Made by a program: the position numbers and the translations under genes. From Morella rubra (taxonomy: Eukaryota; Streptophyta; Magnoliopsida; Fagales; Myricaceae), in assembly GCA_003952965.2 (NCBI GenBank), contig CM025849.1:17999052-18063051 (forward strand): a stretch of 64,000 nt of DNA, in the 5' to 3' direction. The notes below the pieces were generated by a model. That model ran no database searches. It was not told the origin of the DNA and worked only from the letters and a program-made list of their open reading frames with translations. How positions within the stretch are numbered: the first letter of the stretch is position 1; the number at the start of each line of letters is the position of its first letter. Shown in pieces: positions 33,491 to 44,520 of the stretch.

Positions 33491-35990
33491 ATTTTAAATG
33501 TACGTATATAATTGGCGAAATTTACCATGGGCAAAACAGTATTTTTTCTTGTTATATTTTTGGTCTAGATTGTAAAAAAACAGCTTGGTTCGAACTTTGA
33601 AAGATCTAGAAGCTTCTAGATAGTGGAAAATGTTTCCAGAAGGGTTTCTAAACTAGCTGGAAGATTTAGAGCATTCTGGAGAAAGTTCCGAACTTCTCTA
33701 TTGGTGGGGTTAGCTTGAGTTCAGACCAAGGGTAGACTGAAAGTGATTTTAACAGACTCTGTTTTCAATGTAGAAACTTCACCCAAACCGTTTTTTAATC
33801 CAATAGAACTTTCTACCCTTTTCTAAACTCTATATAAACCCACTTGCTGAGCTTCAAACACGGAACGTACTTTGAAATAGTCATACACATTCATCTCCTT
33901 AAAAAATCCTTTGTTATATCATTCTCTCTCTACATATGCCATATATCCGTTTGAAGATCTAAGATTGAGAGAGTTTCTTCTTCACTCTGGTTGGAAGATT
34001 GATAATGTAGGAAGTTATTGGTGTCAGCTTTTTTTTCACAATCGATATTCTAAGGATAAAAATGAATAAGTTTACAAAATAGACATCTTCAAAGACAAAG
34101 GCATTTTTATCGAAGAGCTAAAGACAAGAAGATTGAAGATCAAGAAGATGCAAGGAGCTCAAAAGTGAAGATTCAAGACCGTAGGGTATAATCTTGTAAG
34201 TCTTAATTTCACTTTTGATAAGGATATAATTTCACTTATTTATCTCAGCTTTGGTAATAAAATATATCTCAAGTATTTTCAAATCATATCTTTATAACTC
34301 TCAAATCTCTTTTGTATCCTTGGGGAGTTAGGTTTTGAGATAGGGTCTTAAAATAGCCAAAATCACTCTTCAAAATCTTTAAGGGCTATATTTTTAGATA
34401 TAGCAGTTGACCCGTTCATATACCGGTCAATCCAATATCGACAACTTCATATAGCGGTTGACTGGGATAGTTTCCCAAATGTCAGAGTGCCTACAATCAT
34501 GACCATTGGGCAACGGACACCTATAGTGGTTGACCGCTACATATACTGGTTGACCGGTACAACTTGAGTTTTGACATACTCGTCCCTAATGGCTAGAAAC
34601 AACTATTTTGGCTTGGAGGCTTATAAATAGACCACTCTTAAGCTTGCAAAATGTGGAAAAATGACCATATATCATTTCTATAGCTTGAGAAAGATCAAAA
34701 ACCTTCTTACTCATATTTCTCATATCATTCACACAATTATACTTTTTTATCTTTGTCATTGTGTGAACCAAAGAGATAGAGCTTTTCATTTTATTATCCA
34801 CTCTTTGAGAGAGTCAAATTCATGTATCTTCCTAGTCTAAAAGATGTGATTCCTTTAGTTAGGTAGTTCACTAAAGAAGAAGCTTAAAAATGGTATATCT
34901 CAAGGTTGGTTAGGTTGTGAGTGGTGCGCTCGAAAAACCACTTGGATTGTGAGTGTTGAGGCCAAGAAAGCATTGTAAGGTTCTCTAGCACCCGGAAGAT
35001 AGAGTGTATACTATTGGAAAGATGGTGGAGAAAACCTTAAGGCTTGGTAAAGAAGCTTGAGAGGTGGATGTAGGTGGGGTTTGCCGAACCATTAAAAATC
35101 TTGTGTTTGTTTTTCTAACCCTACTCTTTACATTCAACACTTATATAATTGTTGCTTTAATATTTATATTTGTATTAAATTAGTATTTACTTTGCAAACA
35201 CGTTTTTTGGGGTTAAAAAAAAAAGTTTGGAAACTTAATTCATCCCCCTCTTGGGTTACCTTAATTCTAGGAACTTCAATTGGAGGCTGATACATACTTT
35301 CCTACTTGGGTTTTGAAGATCAAAATCACCGAGATTTCGTAATTTTTCTTGAGAGTTTTCAAGAAGTGTTGGTGCTTGAGTTCCAGGAGTTAAAGGGGCT
35401 AATGAGTTCATTAGCATCGACTTAGGAGTTGATCAGAGTTGCTGATCGTACAACTGAGTGTTGGACACCAGCTCAAGAAGTTACCAGAGTGGCTTCATTG
35501 AAGTTGGAAGATCTGAATAAGTGACGGTTTTGCTTAGGATCATCAATTTGTAAAGCTCAAAAGTTCATTGTGGATCAAGTGGTGTGCCTTTCACACCTGA
35601 AATGTTTTTGTTTCTTGGAGGAAGGCTTCCTCTAGAGATTTTTCACTTTCTAACCAAAAATCATTGTGTTGATTGTCTTAGTTGCTTGCTTATTTCTCCT
35701 TAAAATATGTTTGTAATTTAATCAGTATTTTCAATTATCTTGATTGATTAATAAAGTGGCTTGAACCTTATTAAACAATCTTGATTTGAAGATTCAACTG
35801 TTTTGTCAAAAAAACGTTTTATAGTTAGATTATAGTTAGTTTTGAGTCAGACAACTTAAATCCCAGATTTGACAGATTGGTGTTTTTCATTTGATTTATA
35901 TTTGTATTGATATTTTCTGTGAAAGAAAAATCTGTTTAATTTTTTAGAATACCTATTCACCCTTTCTATGTGAAGTGTTGAGTCTAAACT
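33491..35990 (+). repeat. Probable copia LTR remnant, split by a solo LTR
   Basis: After the purine tract the sequence starts TTAAATGTACGTA. It contains a TATATAAACC box at about 33827-33836 and ends near 'acctattcaccctttctatg' (about 35950-35970), a copia U5 style. It is interrupted at 34022-35278 by a solo LTR of another family. No partner LTR is visible in the window. Confidence 0.45.
34022..35278 (+). mobile_element. Solo LTR with perfect ATTGG target duplication, same family as 8714-9884
   Basis: The element starts TGTCAGC and ends GGAACTTCA, with ATTGG on both sides (34017-34021 and 35279-35283). It aligns along its length with 8714-9884. The TATAAATAG box is at about 34623-34631. Palindromes that are GGTCGACC in the relative are mostly GGTTGACC here, as expected from methylated-cytosine decay. 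Only one LTR remains, so it arose by LTR-LTR recombination. Confidence 0.9.
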
Positions 35991-36446
35991 TGGTTTTCAA
36001 TATTGACCTAAGAGAATTGAGGGGTCGGCCATCAAATAGTTGGCCATCAGTTGAGGAGCTAGCGATAACAGAAAGGCTGACTAAATACTGCAGACCATCC
36101 TGTATTTTGTAGCCAAAAACACCCGCGTAGAATTAAATTACTTAATCTGCTCCTCGAGTTTTTTTCCTTTTCCCCTAAGCAACAGCGGGTTCTTTCCCTT
36201 GATAAGCCTAGCTATTAAAGTAGTTATAATTATAATTAAATTATTATATATATTTTTTACTATCTAGCTCATGTTTCTAATTTTACTTCTTGATATACCG
36301 ACCTCTTGCGGCAACAGTTCCATCTTCCTACATGAATAGGTATGACTCAATCTCGACATTCTACAGTGAGTGGAGTTTCCTATGATCAAAAATCAAGGAG
36401 ATCAGGTTACACTAGTCGCCCCCTTCCACCCTTTTGCTTAGAAAAA
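35991..36446. other. Non-coding stretch between LTR remnant and CACTA element
   Basis: I see no gene or clear repeat. It is AT-rich, with a TA-rich patch at about 36230-36260, and ends in the TAT target duplication of the CACTA element. Confidence 0.35.
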
Positions 36447-36449
36447 TAT

Positions 36450-36760
36450 CACTACAAGAGATTTGATTTTCAGCACGACTTCTTCAGTGGCGAAGTGAAC
36501 TTCGTCGCTAAAAGTAACATTTCCGTGACGATCTAAAATTGTCGTCGCCGAAAATGTAAACGAAACACTTTCAGCGACGATGAAACATATTCGTCGCTGA
36601 AATATCCATTCGAACGAACATATCCGTTCAACGAAGATCGAAACGATGTTCGAACAGAAAATATCCGTTCGAACTTCTTTTAGCGACGCTTCAATAAATT
36701 CCGTTGCAAATAATTTAGTCGTTATTGGTTATAATTTTTTAGTGACGAAATTGTTCGTTG
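36450..36760 (+). repeat. Left terminus and subterminal repeats of the CACTA element
   Basis: After CACTACAAGAG come words of the TTCAGCGACGAA/TTCGTCGCTGAAA type in both orientations (for example at about 36503, 36569, 36589 and 36685). These match the right end (46880-47209) and are candidates for the binding sites of the TNP1-like protein. Confidence 0.8.
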
Positions 36761-37515
36761 CCAAAGTAAACACACTGCTCGAACGGTAACATATGTTCGA
36801 ACATATGTTTTTCCCCACGACATCTATTTATCGTCGCTTAAAAGGAACATCTACGATGACTTGTCGTCGTCGCAAAATAATTAAACCCGTTTGCACAGGT
36901 ACGCGTCGTGCGAACGTACTCAGGGACACTTATGTTCGAACGTGAAATCCCGTTCGAACGGGTTGCTCGAAACATTTATTGCTTCCCGTTAGGCGTTGCA
37001 GGCAACGTCTTTTCATTGCCTACAACGCCTGAATAAGTTCGAACACAAGTTGCTTGTTTGAACGCTGTTGACAGATGGTTTACTATCATTGCTTGGTGAG
37101 TGAGGCGTTGCAGGCAACATCAGTGCGTTGACTGCAACGCTTGACATCGTTCGAACGGGTGTCTCGGTTCGAACGAAGATGGACAGATGGCTTATTTTGA
37201 TTTGTTGGGCATGAGGCGTTGCAGGCAACGTCTCTTCAGTGCCTGCAACGCTTGAACGCGTTCGAACGGTATTAACCCGTTCGAACGTGGTGGACAGATG
37301 TATTAGTTTAATTGGTAGGCGCCTGATCCCGTTCGAACAGGTTTGGCCCGTTCGAACATTATTGGCAGGATTGCGCCACATGTTAATTGTGAACACTCCG
37401 ATTTGTGGTATCTGTCAAGTTTCGGTCAAACGTATGTTACTTGTTCGAACGTGACCCCAATCGTCGTCTACCTCCCGAAACGTTCTGGTTTTAAAAGCTT
37501 TGTTCGAACGACATA
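36610..37515 (+). repeat. Cluster of CGTTCGAACG palindromes, left
   Basis: By eye I count 14 copies of the 8-mer GTTCGAAC here, most extended to CGTTCGAACG or a near-palindrome. They are often paired 15-25 bp apart, as in 37259-37286. Similar clusters lie at 40189-40410 and 46525-46860. The 8-mer is nearly absent from the rest of the window. Confidence 0.9.
36990..37320 (+). repeat. Three tandem repeats of about 110 bp with hairpin potential
   Basis: Units start at about 36991, 37102 and 37212 with GGCGTTGCAGGCAAC. Each has, about 20-30 bp later, an inverted partner (TGCCTGCAACGC or a variant), then one or two GTTCGAAC palindromes and 'gacagatg'. No coding role is apparent. Confidence 0.8.
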
Positions 37516-37639
37516 TCTTGGTATAACAAACTTCCACACGACGTTTAGTGCTACATTTCGCTCAAAAAAAGTCGAGGCTCTTCATTTGCAGTTATCAAAT
37601 TGCTCAGTCTTCCTCAAGTACGTGGATTATCTCCGTTGC

Positions 37640-37990
37640 CTTTCATACTTTTCCTCAAGTACGTGGATTGTTCATTTTACGTTTCGTCGTAGTGTGCGTA
37701 TACGTTCTTGTTTTTTCCATATTGTGAAGACGTTGTGTTGTTCGGTTTTTCTTCGTAGTGTTGTTTTTTCCATTTTCAGTTATACGTTCGTAGTTTTCCT
37801 TCTTATTACTCTTCATTTTCAGTTATACATTCTTGTTTTTTCCATTCGTAGTGTTACAAACAATCTCCTTTGTTACCGAATGTATTACTCTTCATTTTTA
37901 GTTATATGTTCTTGTTTTTTCCATTCGTGGTGTTACAAACATTCTGTTTTATTACCAAATGCTTACAAATGCTTACGAATTTTCACAAAT
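37640..37990 (+). repeat. T-rich imperfect tandem repeats
   Basis: The words 'gttcttgttttttccat' followed by 'tcg[t]ggtgttacaaac' recur between about 37700 and 37945 with 'ttcagttatac' before them. The open frames across this stretch (for example 37343-37999) are low-complexity and probably not genes. Confidence 0.55.
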
Positions 37991-38373
37991 GCTTATTAAC
38001 GAATTTTCACAAACAAATTTTCACAAGAATACTTACGTATCGTTATGTTTTCCTTCGTATTGCTCTCATCATGTTTTTATTGCAGTATACGTGTTTTAAT
38101 AAAAAAAAAAAAATTGTTAAAAAAGTGGCTATGCTATGACTATTTATTGAGGTGCAAAGTGTGTGTTTTTTGTTTATCACAGATTAATATTCTTGCTAAC
38201 TTAGCCAACTTGAATTGTAGACATTAGAGTAAATTAGGACTATGATCATTTTTTTTTCTATTCCAATAACATATTGTAGGATAGGAAATATCCTTATGAT
38301 TTTATTAAGATAATTAATTTTGTTTTGAATATATAAGATTTAATTTTAGGTTGAATTATTTTGCAGCTTGAAA

Positions 38374-39422
38374 AATGGCACCAAGAAGACGTGCTTCATC
38401 ATCTTCACAAGCGGCTCAACAGTCATTGTCTGTAGCTCAGCATCAAGCTTAATTTATAGAAGACCGGTTGTTATTGAGCGAGTTGTTCGGTTGAGGGATT
38501 TCAACGACTTGGAGTATGAAGGTCAAAGTATACAGTCTAACTTTGAGCAGAGGGGATGGACTCAGTTTCTCGAATCTACTGGTGATGTATATGTCAATCT
38601 TGTGCGTGACTTCTATGCACAAGTTGTCACTGTTGATGCTAATGTCGAGGAGCTGACTATCCAAGTGAGGGGAGTCTTTTTCACATTATCTGCTAATATT
38701 ATTGCTCAATTTATTGGATTACTGAGACCCCAAGTGCCGGCATACCCGACCATTGGCCCTTCGTTTGACATGACATCGAAGAAGTGTGGAAGGAAGTAAC
38801 GGGTGAAAATATGACTATGCCATCTACATCGATATCCCATCGAGATCTGACGGCATTCTTTCGAATGCTTCATCTTATTATCGTTTGGGATGTGCGCCGA
38901 AACATCACCGGTCCGACCTCAGTTGGGAGTGGATTCCTTCTCGTTATGGTTGTGCGTCGGACTCCGATTGATCTCCCAGCTCTTATTGTTCAGCAGATTC
39001 TCCGAGATGCACGGTCTACATCCGAAAGAGATGGTCTCCCACATGGCTTGCTGATCTCGCGCATGTTGGTAGCTGCTGGTGTTCCTATTTTGCCTGATGA
39101 GAAGATACGATCTCCAATTGGGCCATTATGTCGTAGTACATTCAGTCGCAGTGCAGCTCATCTTCATCGTGGTGGAGCAAATGTTAATGATGATGTCGAT
39201 CCAGATGAGGTTGCCATGGACGAAGGACCACCTCCTCGTAGCCATCCCACACAACGAGGAGGAAGGTCCACTTTTGAGGTTGGTCAGAGCTCTTCGAGCC
39301 AGGTGGAGCATCCTCCATGGATGGACACACTATTGGATGAGTTTACGATGCGGATGGACGTGCGATTTAAAAAGATTGAAGAGGAGATCCGTGAACTAAG
39401 GAAGGAGCGAGACAATGCTTGA
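38374..39422 (+). pseudogene. CACTA passenger gene: putative plant transposon protein (PF20167-type)
   Basis: The likely start at 38374 gives MAPRRRASSSSQAAQQ. A stop and shift at about 38449 lead into VRLRDFNDLEYEGQS, then LVRDFYAQVV and QVRGVFFTLSANI (about 38600-38700), the signature of the plant-specific 'putative plant transposon protein' domain. A one-base shift at about 38773 joins the second part, with RDLTAFFRMLHLIIVWDV, GLLISRMLVAAGVPI, an acidic and proline-rich linker, and a C-terminal coiled coil (FKKIEEEIRELRKERDN) ending at the TGA at 39420-39422. The family's function is not known. Only two or so lesions interrupt about 350 codons, far fewer than in the neighbouring transposase. 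A related remnant lies at 28100-29085. Confidence 0.7.
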
Positions 39423-39758
39423 TCATCTACTTTGTTAGTATTTTGTGTGACGTTTAATCCGTTAGTGTTTTGAGTATGTTATGTCTTTTACCGTATGTTT
39501 TAGTATTTATGTATCACACATTTTGGGATATTATGTTTTGACATAATTTTTATGTTATTATGGCTGTTAAGACGTTTTAGTATTTTGGTGTCATACATTT
39601 TCGGATATTATAATTGCAATATTTAAATCCACTATATTACTGTATAAAAAATTTTAACAGAAAGATATTAATATTTACTATATATAATGATTACAAATTT
39701 TTACTCAAAAAATATTAATATGATTAGATATATGTATATATATAATGAGACATATAAT

Positions 39759-40180
39759 CATATGAATAAATAACAATGTCACTATATTAATATTTTTTTA
39801 ATTTTCATATTTAAATCCACTATATTTTTAACTTTAATATTTAAATCCACTATATATATATATATATACATATGAATAAATAACAATGCCACTATATTAA
39901 TATTTTTTTAATTTTCATATTTAAATTCACTATATTTTAACTTTAATATTTAAATCAGTATATATATATAATCATATGAATAAATAACAATGCCACTATA
40001 TATATATTTTTAATTTTTATATTTAAATTCACTATATTTTTAACTTTAATATTGAAATCCACTATATATATAATATAATCATATGAATAAATAACAATGC
40101 CACTATATTAATATTTTTTAAATTTTCATATTTAAATTTGATGTATTTTTTAAGTTTAATATTTAAATCCACTATACACC
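39759..40180 (+). repeat. AT-rich tandem array, four units of about 107 bp
   Basis: The word 'catatgaataaataacaatg' begins units at 39759, 39869, 39973 and 40080. Each unit continues with 'ccactatattaatattttt' and 'atttaaatccactatat'. TA-dinucleotide runs vary in length between units. Confidence 0.85.
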
Positions 40181-40184
40181 CAAA

Positions 40185-40420
40185 ATGTTCGAACTCAATT
40201 ACCCCGTTCAAACGGTATTGCACACCTCCTGTGCTCACCGTTTAAATTAATCGAGTTCGAACTAATGTTAGCTGTTCGAACGGGATTGGTCAGTATTCTT
40301 CTCCGTACGAACGGGATTGCTCAGTCTCCTCCATGCACCGTTTAAATTAAACACGTTCGAACTATGTTTTGTCCGTGCAAACGAATGTAATACGTTCGAA
40401 CGAAATTGTCGCGAACACAA
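40185..40420 (+). repeat. Cluster of GTTCGAAC palindromes, middle, in front of the transposase leader
   Basis: Five exact GTTCGAAC copies and several one-off variants (for example CCGTACGAACGGG and CCCGTTCAAACGG) lie between 40189 and 40405, just upstream of the probable transcribed leader of the transposase gene. The position fits a promoter-proximal binding array. Confidence 0.8.
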
Positions 40421-40426
40421 AAAAAA

Positions 40427-41300
40427 AATGGGTTCGCGGGATTTCTGGAACACACAAGAAGTCACATCGGCCAAGGAAAAGCTGTCTGAGCTTCTCCTTC
40501 TCCTTCACCGTCGTCTATAAGCCCGTCGGATATTCTCCTTCTCCTTCGTCCATTGAAGAGCATTGTTTTGAGCGAAAACCTTGGTAAGTTAGCTGCTACT
40601 CACTTCCATTTTATATAGTCTTTGAATATTTCTTGTTCATTGGTTAAAAATCCAATATTTTTGGGGGTTTATACTCATTTCGGCTTGCATTTGATGGTAA
40701 GGGAAAAGAGCTTTCAAGTAAGCTCTTGATTTTAGTATTCTCATTATTTTGTTTTTTTGTGTTTGTTACGTAAAATGTTTTGAGGAAGCTTGTAGAATAG
40801 TGTGTGTGTTCTGTAATTTTTTTTTTGCTATTTTGTTTTGTTTTTTGTTTTTTTGCTATATAGGTTTAGGTTTTTTGTTTTTGAATGGATTTGTAGTGTA
40901 ATGATTGTAATGTAAATATTGTTATATGATGGCACATATTGAGTTTTACAAAAGCTCCATTAAGTAAATCGGAGTTATGAATTTAAATTTTACTAAGGAA
41001 CCAATAATTTTGCTTAATGATTATGTTAAATGATTTTGTGTAATGATTATGTTAAATAATTTTACTAAGGAACTAATTACTTGATGTTTGTTTAATGATT
41101 ATGTTAAATGATTTTGCACATCTTGATGTATGGTTTGTGTATCATATTACCCTTAGACCCGTTTAAGAATTATTGTACGACATGCACTAAGAATGTCATA
41201 CAATAATCCTTGAATTTTCCAACTTTGGACAGTTTAAGATTATACATGAAAGTCATATTGCATGTCTTAGTAAGTTTTGTTGTTTGTTGTGTTTTTTAAG
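40427..41300 (+). other. Probable 5' leader exon and first intron of the TNP2-like gene
   Basis: A leader ending CTTG is followed by a good donor GTAAGTTAG (40584). T-rich sequence leads to the acceptor TTTTTTAAG at 41291-41300, ten bases before the transposase ATG at 41311. A short open frame (from 40429) in the leader could be an upstream ORF. The exon boundaries are inferred from splice consensus only. Confidence 0.45.
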
Positions 41301-41310
41301 GGTGAGAAAG

Positions 41311-44300
41311 ATGGATAAGAGTTGGATGAATGAAACGAATCGATTCGGGAAGAGATATTTAGAAGGGGTAAAACAGTTTATGGTCATGGCAAGTGGATGT
41401 GTGGATAGCAAGAATGAGATTAGGTGCCCTTGTCGCCGGTGTATGAATGTATACTTTCACGAAGTGGGGAAAGTTGAGGATCATTTGATTGTGAATGGGA
41501 TTGATAAAAGTTATACTAAATGGGTGTTGCACGGTGAACCATATGGTGAGTTTAGTCATGCCGATGCTGTTGTAGATAATAGCAATGATGATGAAATGAA
41601 TGATACTGATGAACCAATCGAGGAAATAGATGAAATGTTGGAGGATATCGGTGCGGGGATGTTCACGGTACAACATCTGGACATAATAATGATGAACCAA
41701 TAAGAGGGGAATATGGGAGAAAGACTTTGATCGCCTATTAGAAGATGCAAGACGTCCTCTTTATCCGGGTTGTGAGCGTTTTCAAAGTTAGCATTCACAG
41801 TACGATTGATGCACATAAAGACCCTGCAGAATATGAGTATTGCACATTTTAATATGGTCTTAGATTTGATTAAAGAAGCTCTTCCAGAAGGCGAGACCTG
41901 CCTAAATCGTATAGGGAGGCAAGAACATTAAATCGGGGTTTAGGTCTTGATTATATACCCATACATGCATGTGTGAATGATTGTATTTTGTTTTGGAAGG
42001 AAACAGAAAAGTTAGAAGTGTGCCCTGTATGTGGTGAATCTAGATGGGTCAATAGTTCGACAAAACGGAAGAAAGTTCCTAAGAAAGTTCTGCGTCATTT
42101 CCCATTAATACCAAGATTGCAAAAACTGTTTATTTCAAAGAAGACGGCTGAGGACATGAGATGGCATAGGAAAAACGGATCGTAGATGAAGACAATCTGA
42201 GGCATCCGGCAGACTCGTTGATGTGGAAAGAGTTTGATAAGGAACATGAATGGTTTGGACGGGAAGCTCGCAATGTTCGTCTAGGATTAGCCTCCGATGG
42301 ATTTAATCCATTTGGCAATATGAGTACAAGTTATAGCATGTGGCCAGTGGTGCTTATGCCATACAATTTGCCTCCTTGGAAGTGCATGAAGGATCCATTT
42401 TTATGATGACGTTACTTATTCCCGGACCAAGATCTCCAGGAAACGATATTGATGTTTACTTACAACCTTTGGTGGAAGAGTTGAAAATATTATGGGTCGA
42501 AGGTGTTCGTACATTTGATGCGTCAACATCTAGTTATTTTCAAATGCATGCAGCAGTGATGTGGACTATCAATGATTTTTTGGCTTACGGTAATTTATCT
42601 GGGTGGAGTACAAAGGGAAAAATGGCATGTCCAACGTGTAACCAATCTACTTGTTCTAAATATCTTCGACACGGTAGAAAGATGTGCTACATGGGTCATC
42701 GTCGTTATTTACCAATGGATCACAGTTGGAGGAAGAATCGAACAATGTTTGATGGTGAAGAAGAGTATGGGCTACCACCGTGAATTGTCAGGTGAGGATA
42801 TATTAATGCAGTTGGCGAGGGTAAGACCAGTACAGTTTAGTAAAGCTTTGAAGAAGAGAAAACGTACTGAGGAGGAGTTGAATTGGACAAAGAAGAGTAT
42901 ATTTTTTGAGTTACCATACTGGTCAACTTTGAAAGTGCGCCACAATTTGGATGTTATGCACATTGAGAAAAATATATGTGAATATTATCGGAACATTGTT
43001 GAATATCGAAGGTAAGACGAAAGATACAGTGAATTCTCGAAAAGATTTAGCTAAGATGAAGGTGAAGAGAGATTTACATCTACAACCTTGTGGTCAATCC
43101 TATGTTATGCCGCATGCATGTTATACTTAACAAAGAAAGAGAGGTTGAATTTTGTAATTGGGTGAGAAATGTAAAGTTTCCAGATGGGTATGCTTCTAAT
43201 ATCTCTCGTTGTGTAAAAGAGAAGGAAGGTAAAATCACCGGAATGAAAAGCCATGATTGTCACGTATTTCTACAGCGTCTGCTTCCGGTTGCTATTCGTG
43301 GTTATTTGAGCAAAGATGTTCGGATGCAATAACAAAGTTGAGCCTATTTTTTAGGGATTTGTGTTCACGTACATTGAATATGGATGTCTTGAGGCGTTTG
43401 GATGAAGATATTGGCATGATCCTATGTAAGTTGGAGAGAATATTTCCACCTTCATTCTTTGATGTAATGGTTCATTTGCTGTCCACCTTCCTCGTGAAGC
43501 TATCTCGCTGGTCCAGTACAATGTCGATGGATGTATCCGATGGAGCGGTTTTTGGGGAGACTTAAACGTTTTGCACGCAATAAAGCACGCGCAGAGGGGT
43601 CAATCGCTGAGGCATATGTGGATTACGAGTGTCTGACATTCTGTTCTATGTATCTTGGTGGTGTTGAGACACGTTTTAACAGAGGAGACAGAAATATTGT
43701 TGGAGGAAATGAGCATCTGACACGTGATAAGTTCAGTATTTTTTCACAAGATGTCAGGCCATTAGGAGCTGAAGCAGGGTATGATTTATTGGGAGCAGAG
43801 TTCAAAAAAGCTAGATGGTACGTGTTGAACAATTGCTCGGAGATTGATGCATACCTGAAGTAAGTTCTTAATTATATTTCATATTGACTTGTTTAGTCAT
43901 AAATATTTCTTTACGATTTTTTTAATACACTATATTGAGCATATGACATTTAAAGCGATATTTAACGATGTTGAATGTCAGTGTAAGAGTTCAAGTGGTT
44001 TAAGATGTGAAAAAACAATAATGTCGTATACGCAAGATAGATATTTTACAAGTGTGAACACATCTCGCAAATGGTACCAAAATGATCCATTCATACTTTG
44101 TAATCAAGCTAATCAAGTGTTTTATTTACCTGACACTGAATTGGGTGGTCACTGGCGGGTGGTTCAAAAACTTGGTCATAGGAATATTTATGATATTCCT
44201 GAAGTGGTAGACAGTGGTGACAAGGAGATTGAAGAGGCAATACAGAATGAAGCATATCAAGAAACTGAGTCCTTTCAGCTCTTTGTAGATTTCGGGGATT

Positions 44301-44488
44301 ATGATTTGATCCCATTGCATAGAAATGATGTTGAGCCTGAAACTGTAGATGCTTCGACCGAAGTAGAGGAAATGGTTGAAGAAGACGACTTTATAGATGA
44401 TGAAAGTGAGGAGGAAGAAACTACCACTGATGAGGAAGAAAGTTTATCTATTTATACTGCTGATGACACGTCCGCAGATGATATGTAA
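41311..44488 (+). pseudogene. TNP2-like CACTA transposase, multiply frameshifted
   Basis: The start MDKSWMNETNRFGKRY at 41311 opens the transposase-associated domain (IRCPCRRCMN, VLHGEP). The Transposase_21 core follows: CVNDCILFWKE and CPVCGESRW (41965-42045), GLASDGFNPFGNMSTSYSM (about 42290), GPRSPGNDIDVYLQPL (42430), KGKMACPTCNQ (42615), VRHNLDVMHIEKN (42935). Then DUF4218 (KLERIFPPSFFDVMVHL, RWMYPMERF, SIAEAYVDYECLTFC to 43863) and, after an intron, DUF4216 (TSVNTSRKWYQNDPFIL, QVFYLPD) with a long acidic tail ending at the stop at 44486-44488. The protein would cut and join the element's ends. I see at least seven frame breaks (41700-41970, 42185, 42403, 42778, 42980, 43115, 43325, 43470-43530), so it is dead. 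Confidence 0.95.
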
Positions 44489-44520
44489 AGATTGCATTTT
44501 AATTTCTCAGGTTTAGTATC

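Noticed and set aside
37343..37999. 218-codon plus-strand open frame within the CACTA element
   Set aside because: Its sequence follows T-rich tandem repeats and a palindrome cluster; Phe/Ser/Cys-rich low complexity and no family match.
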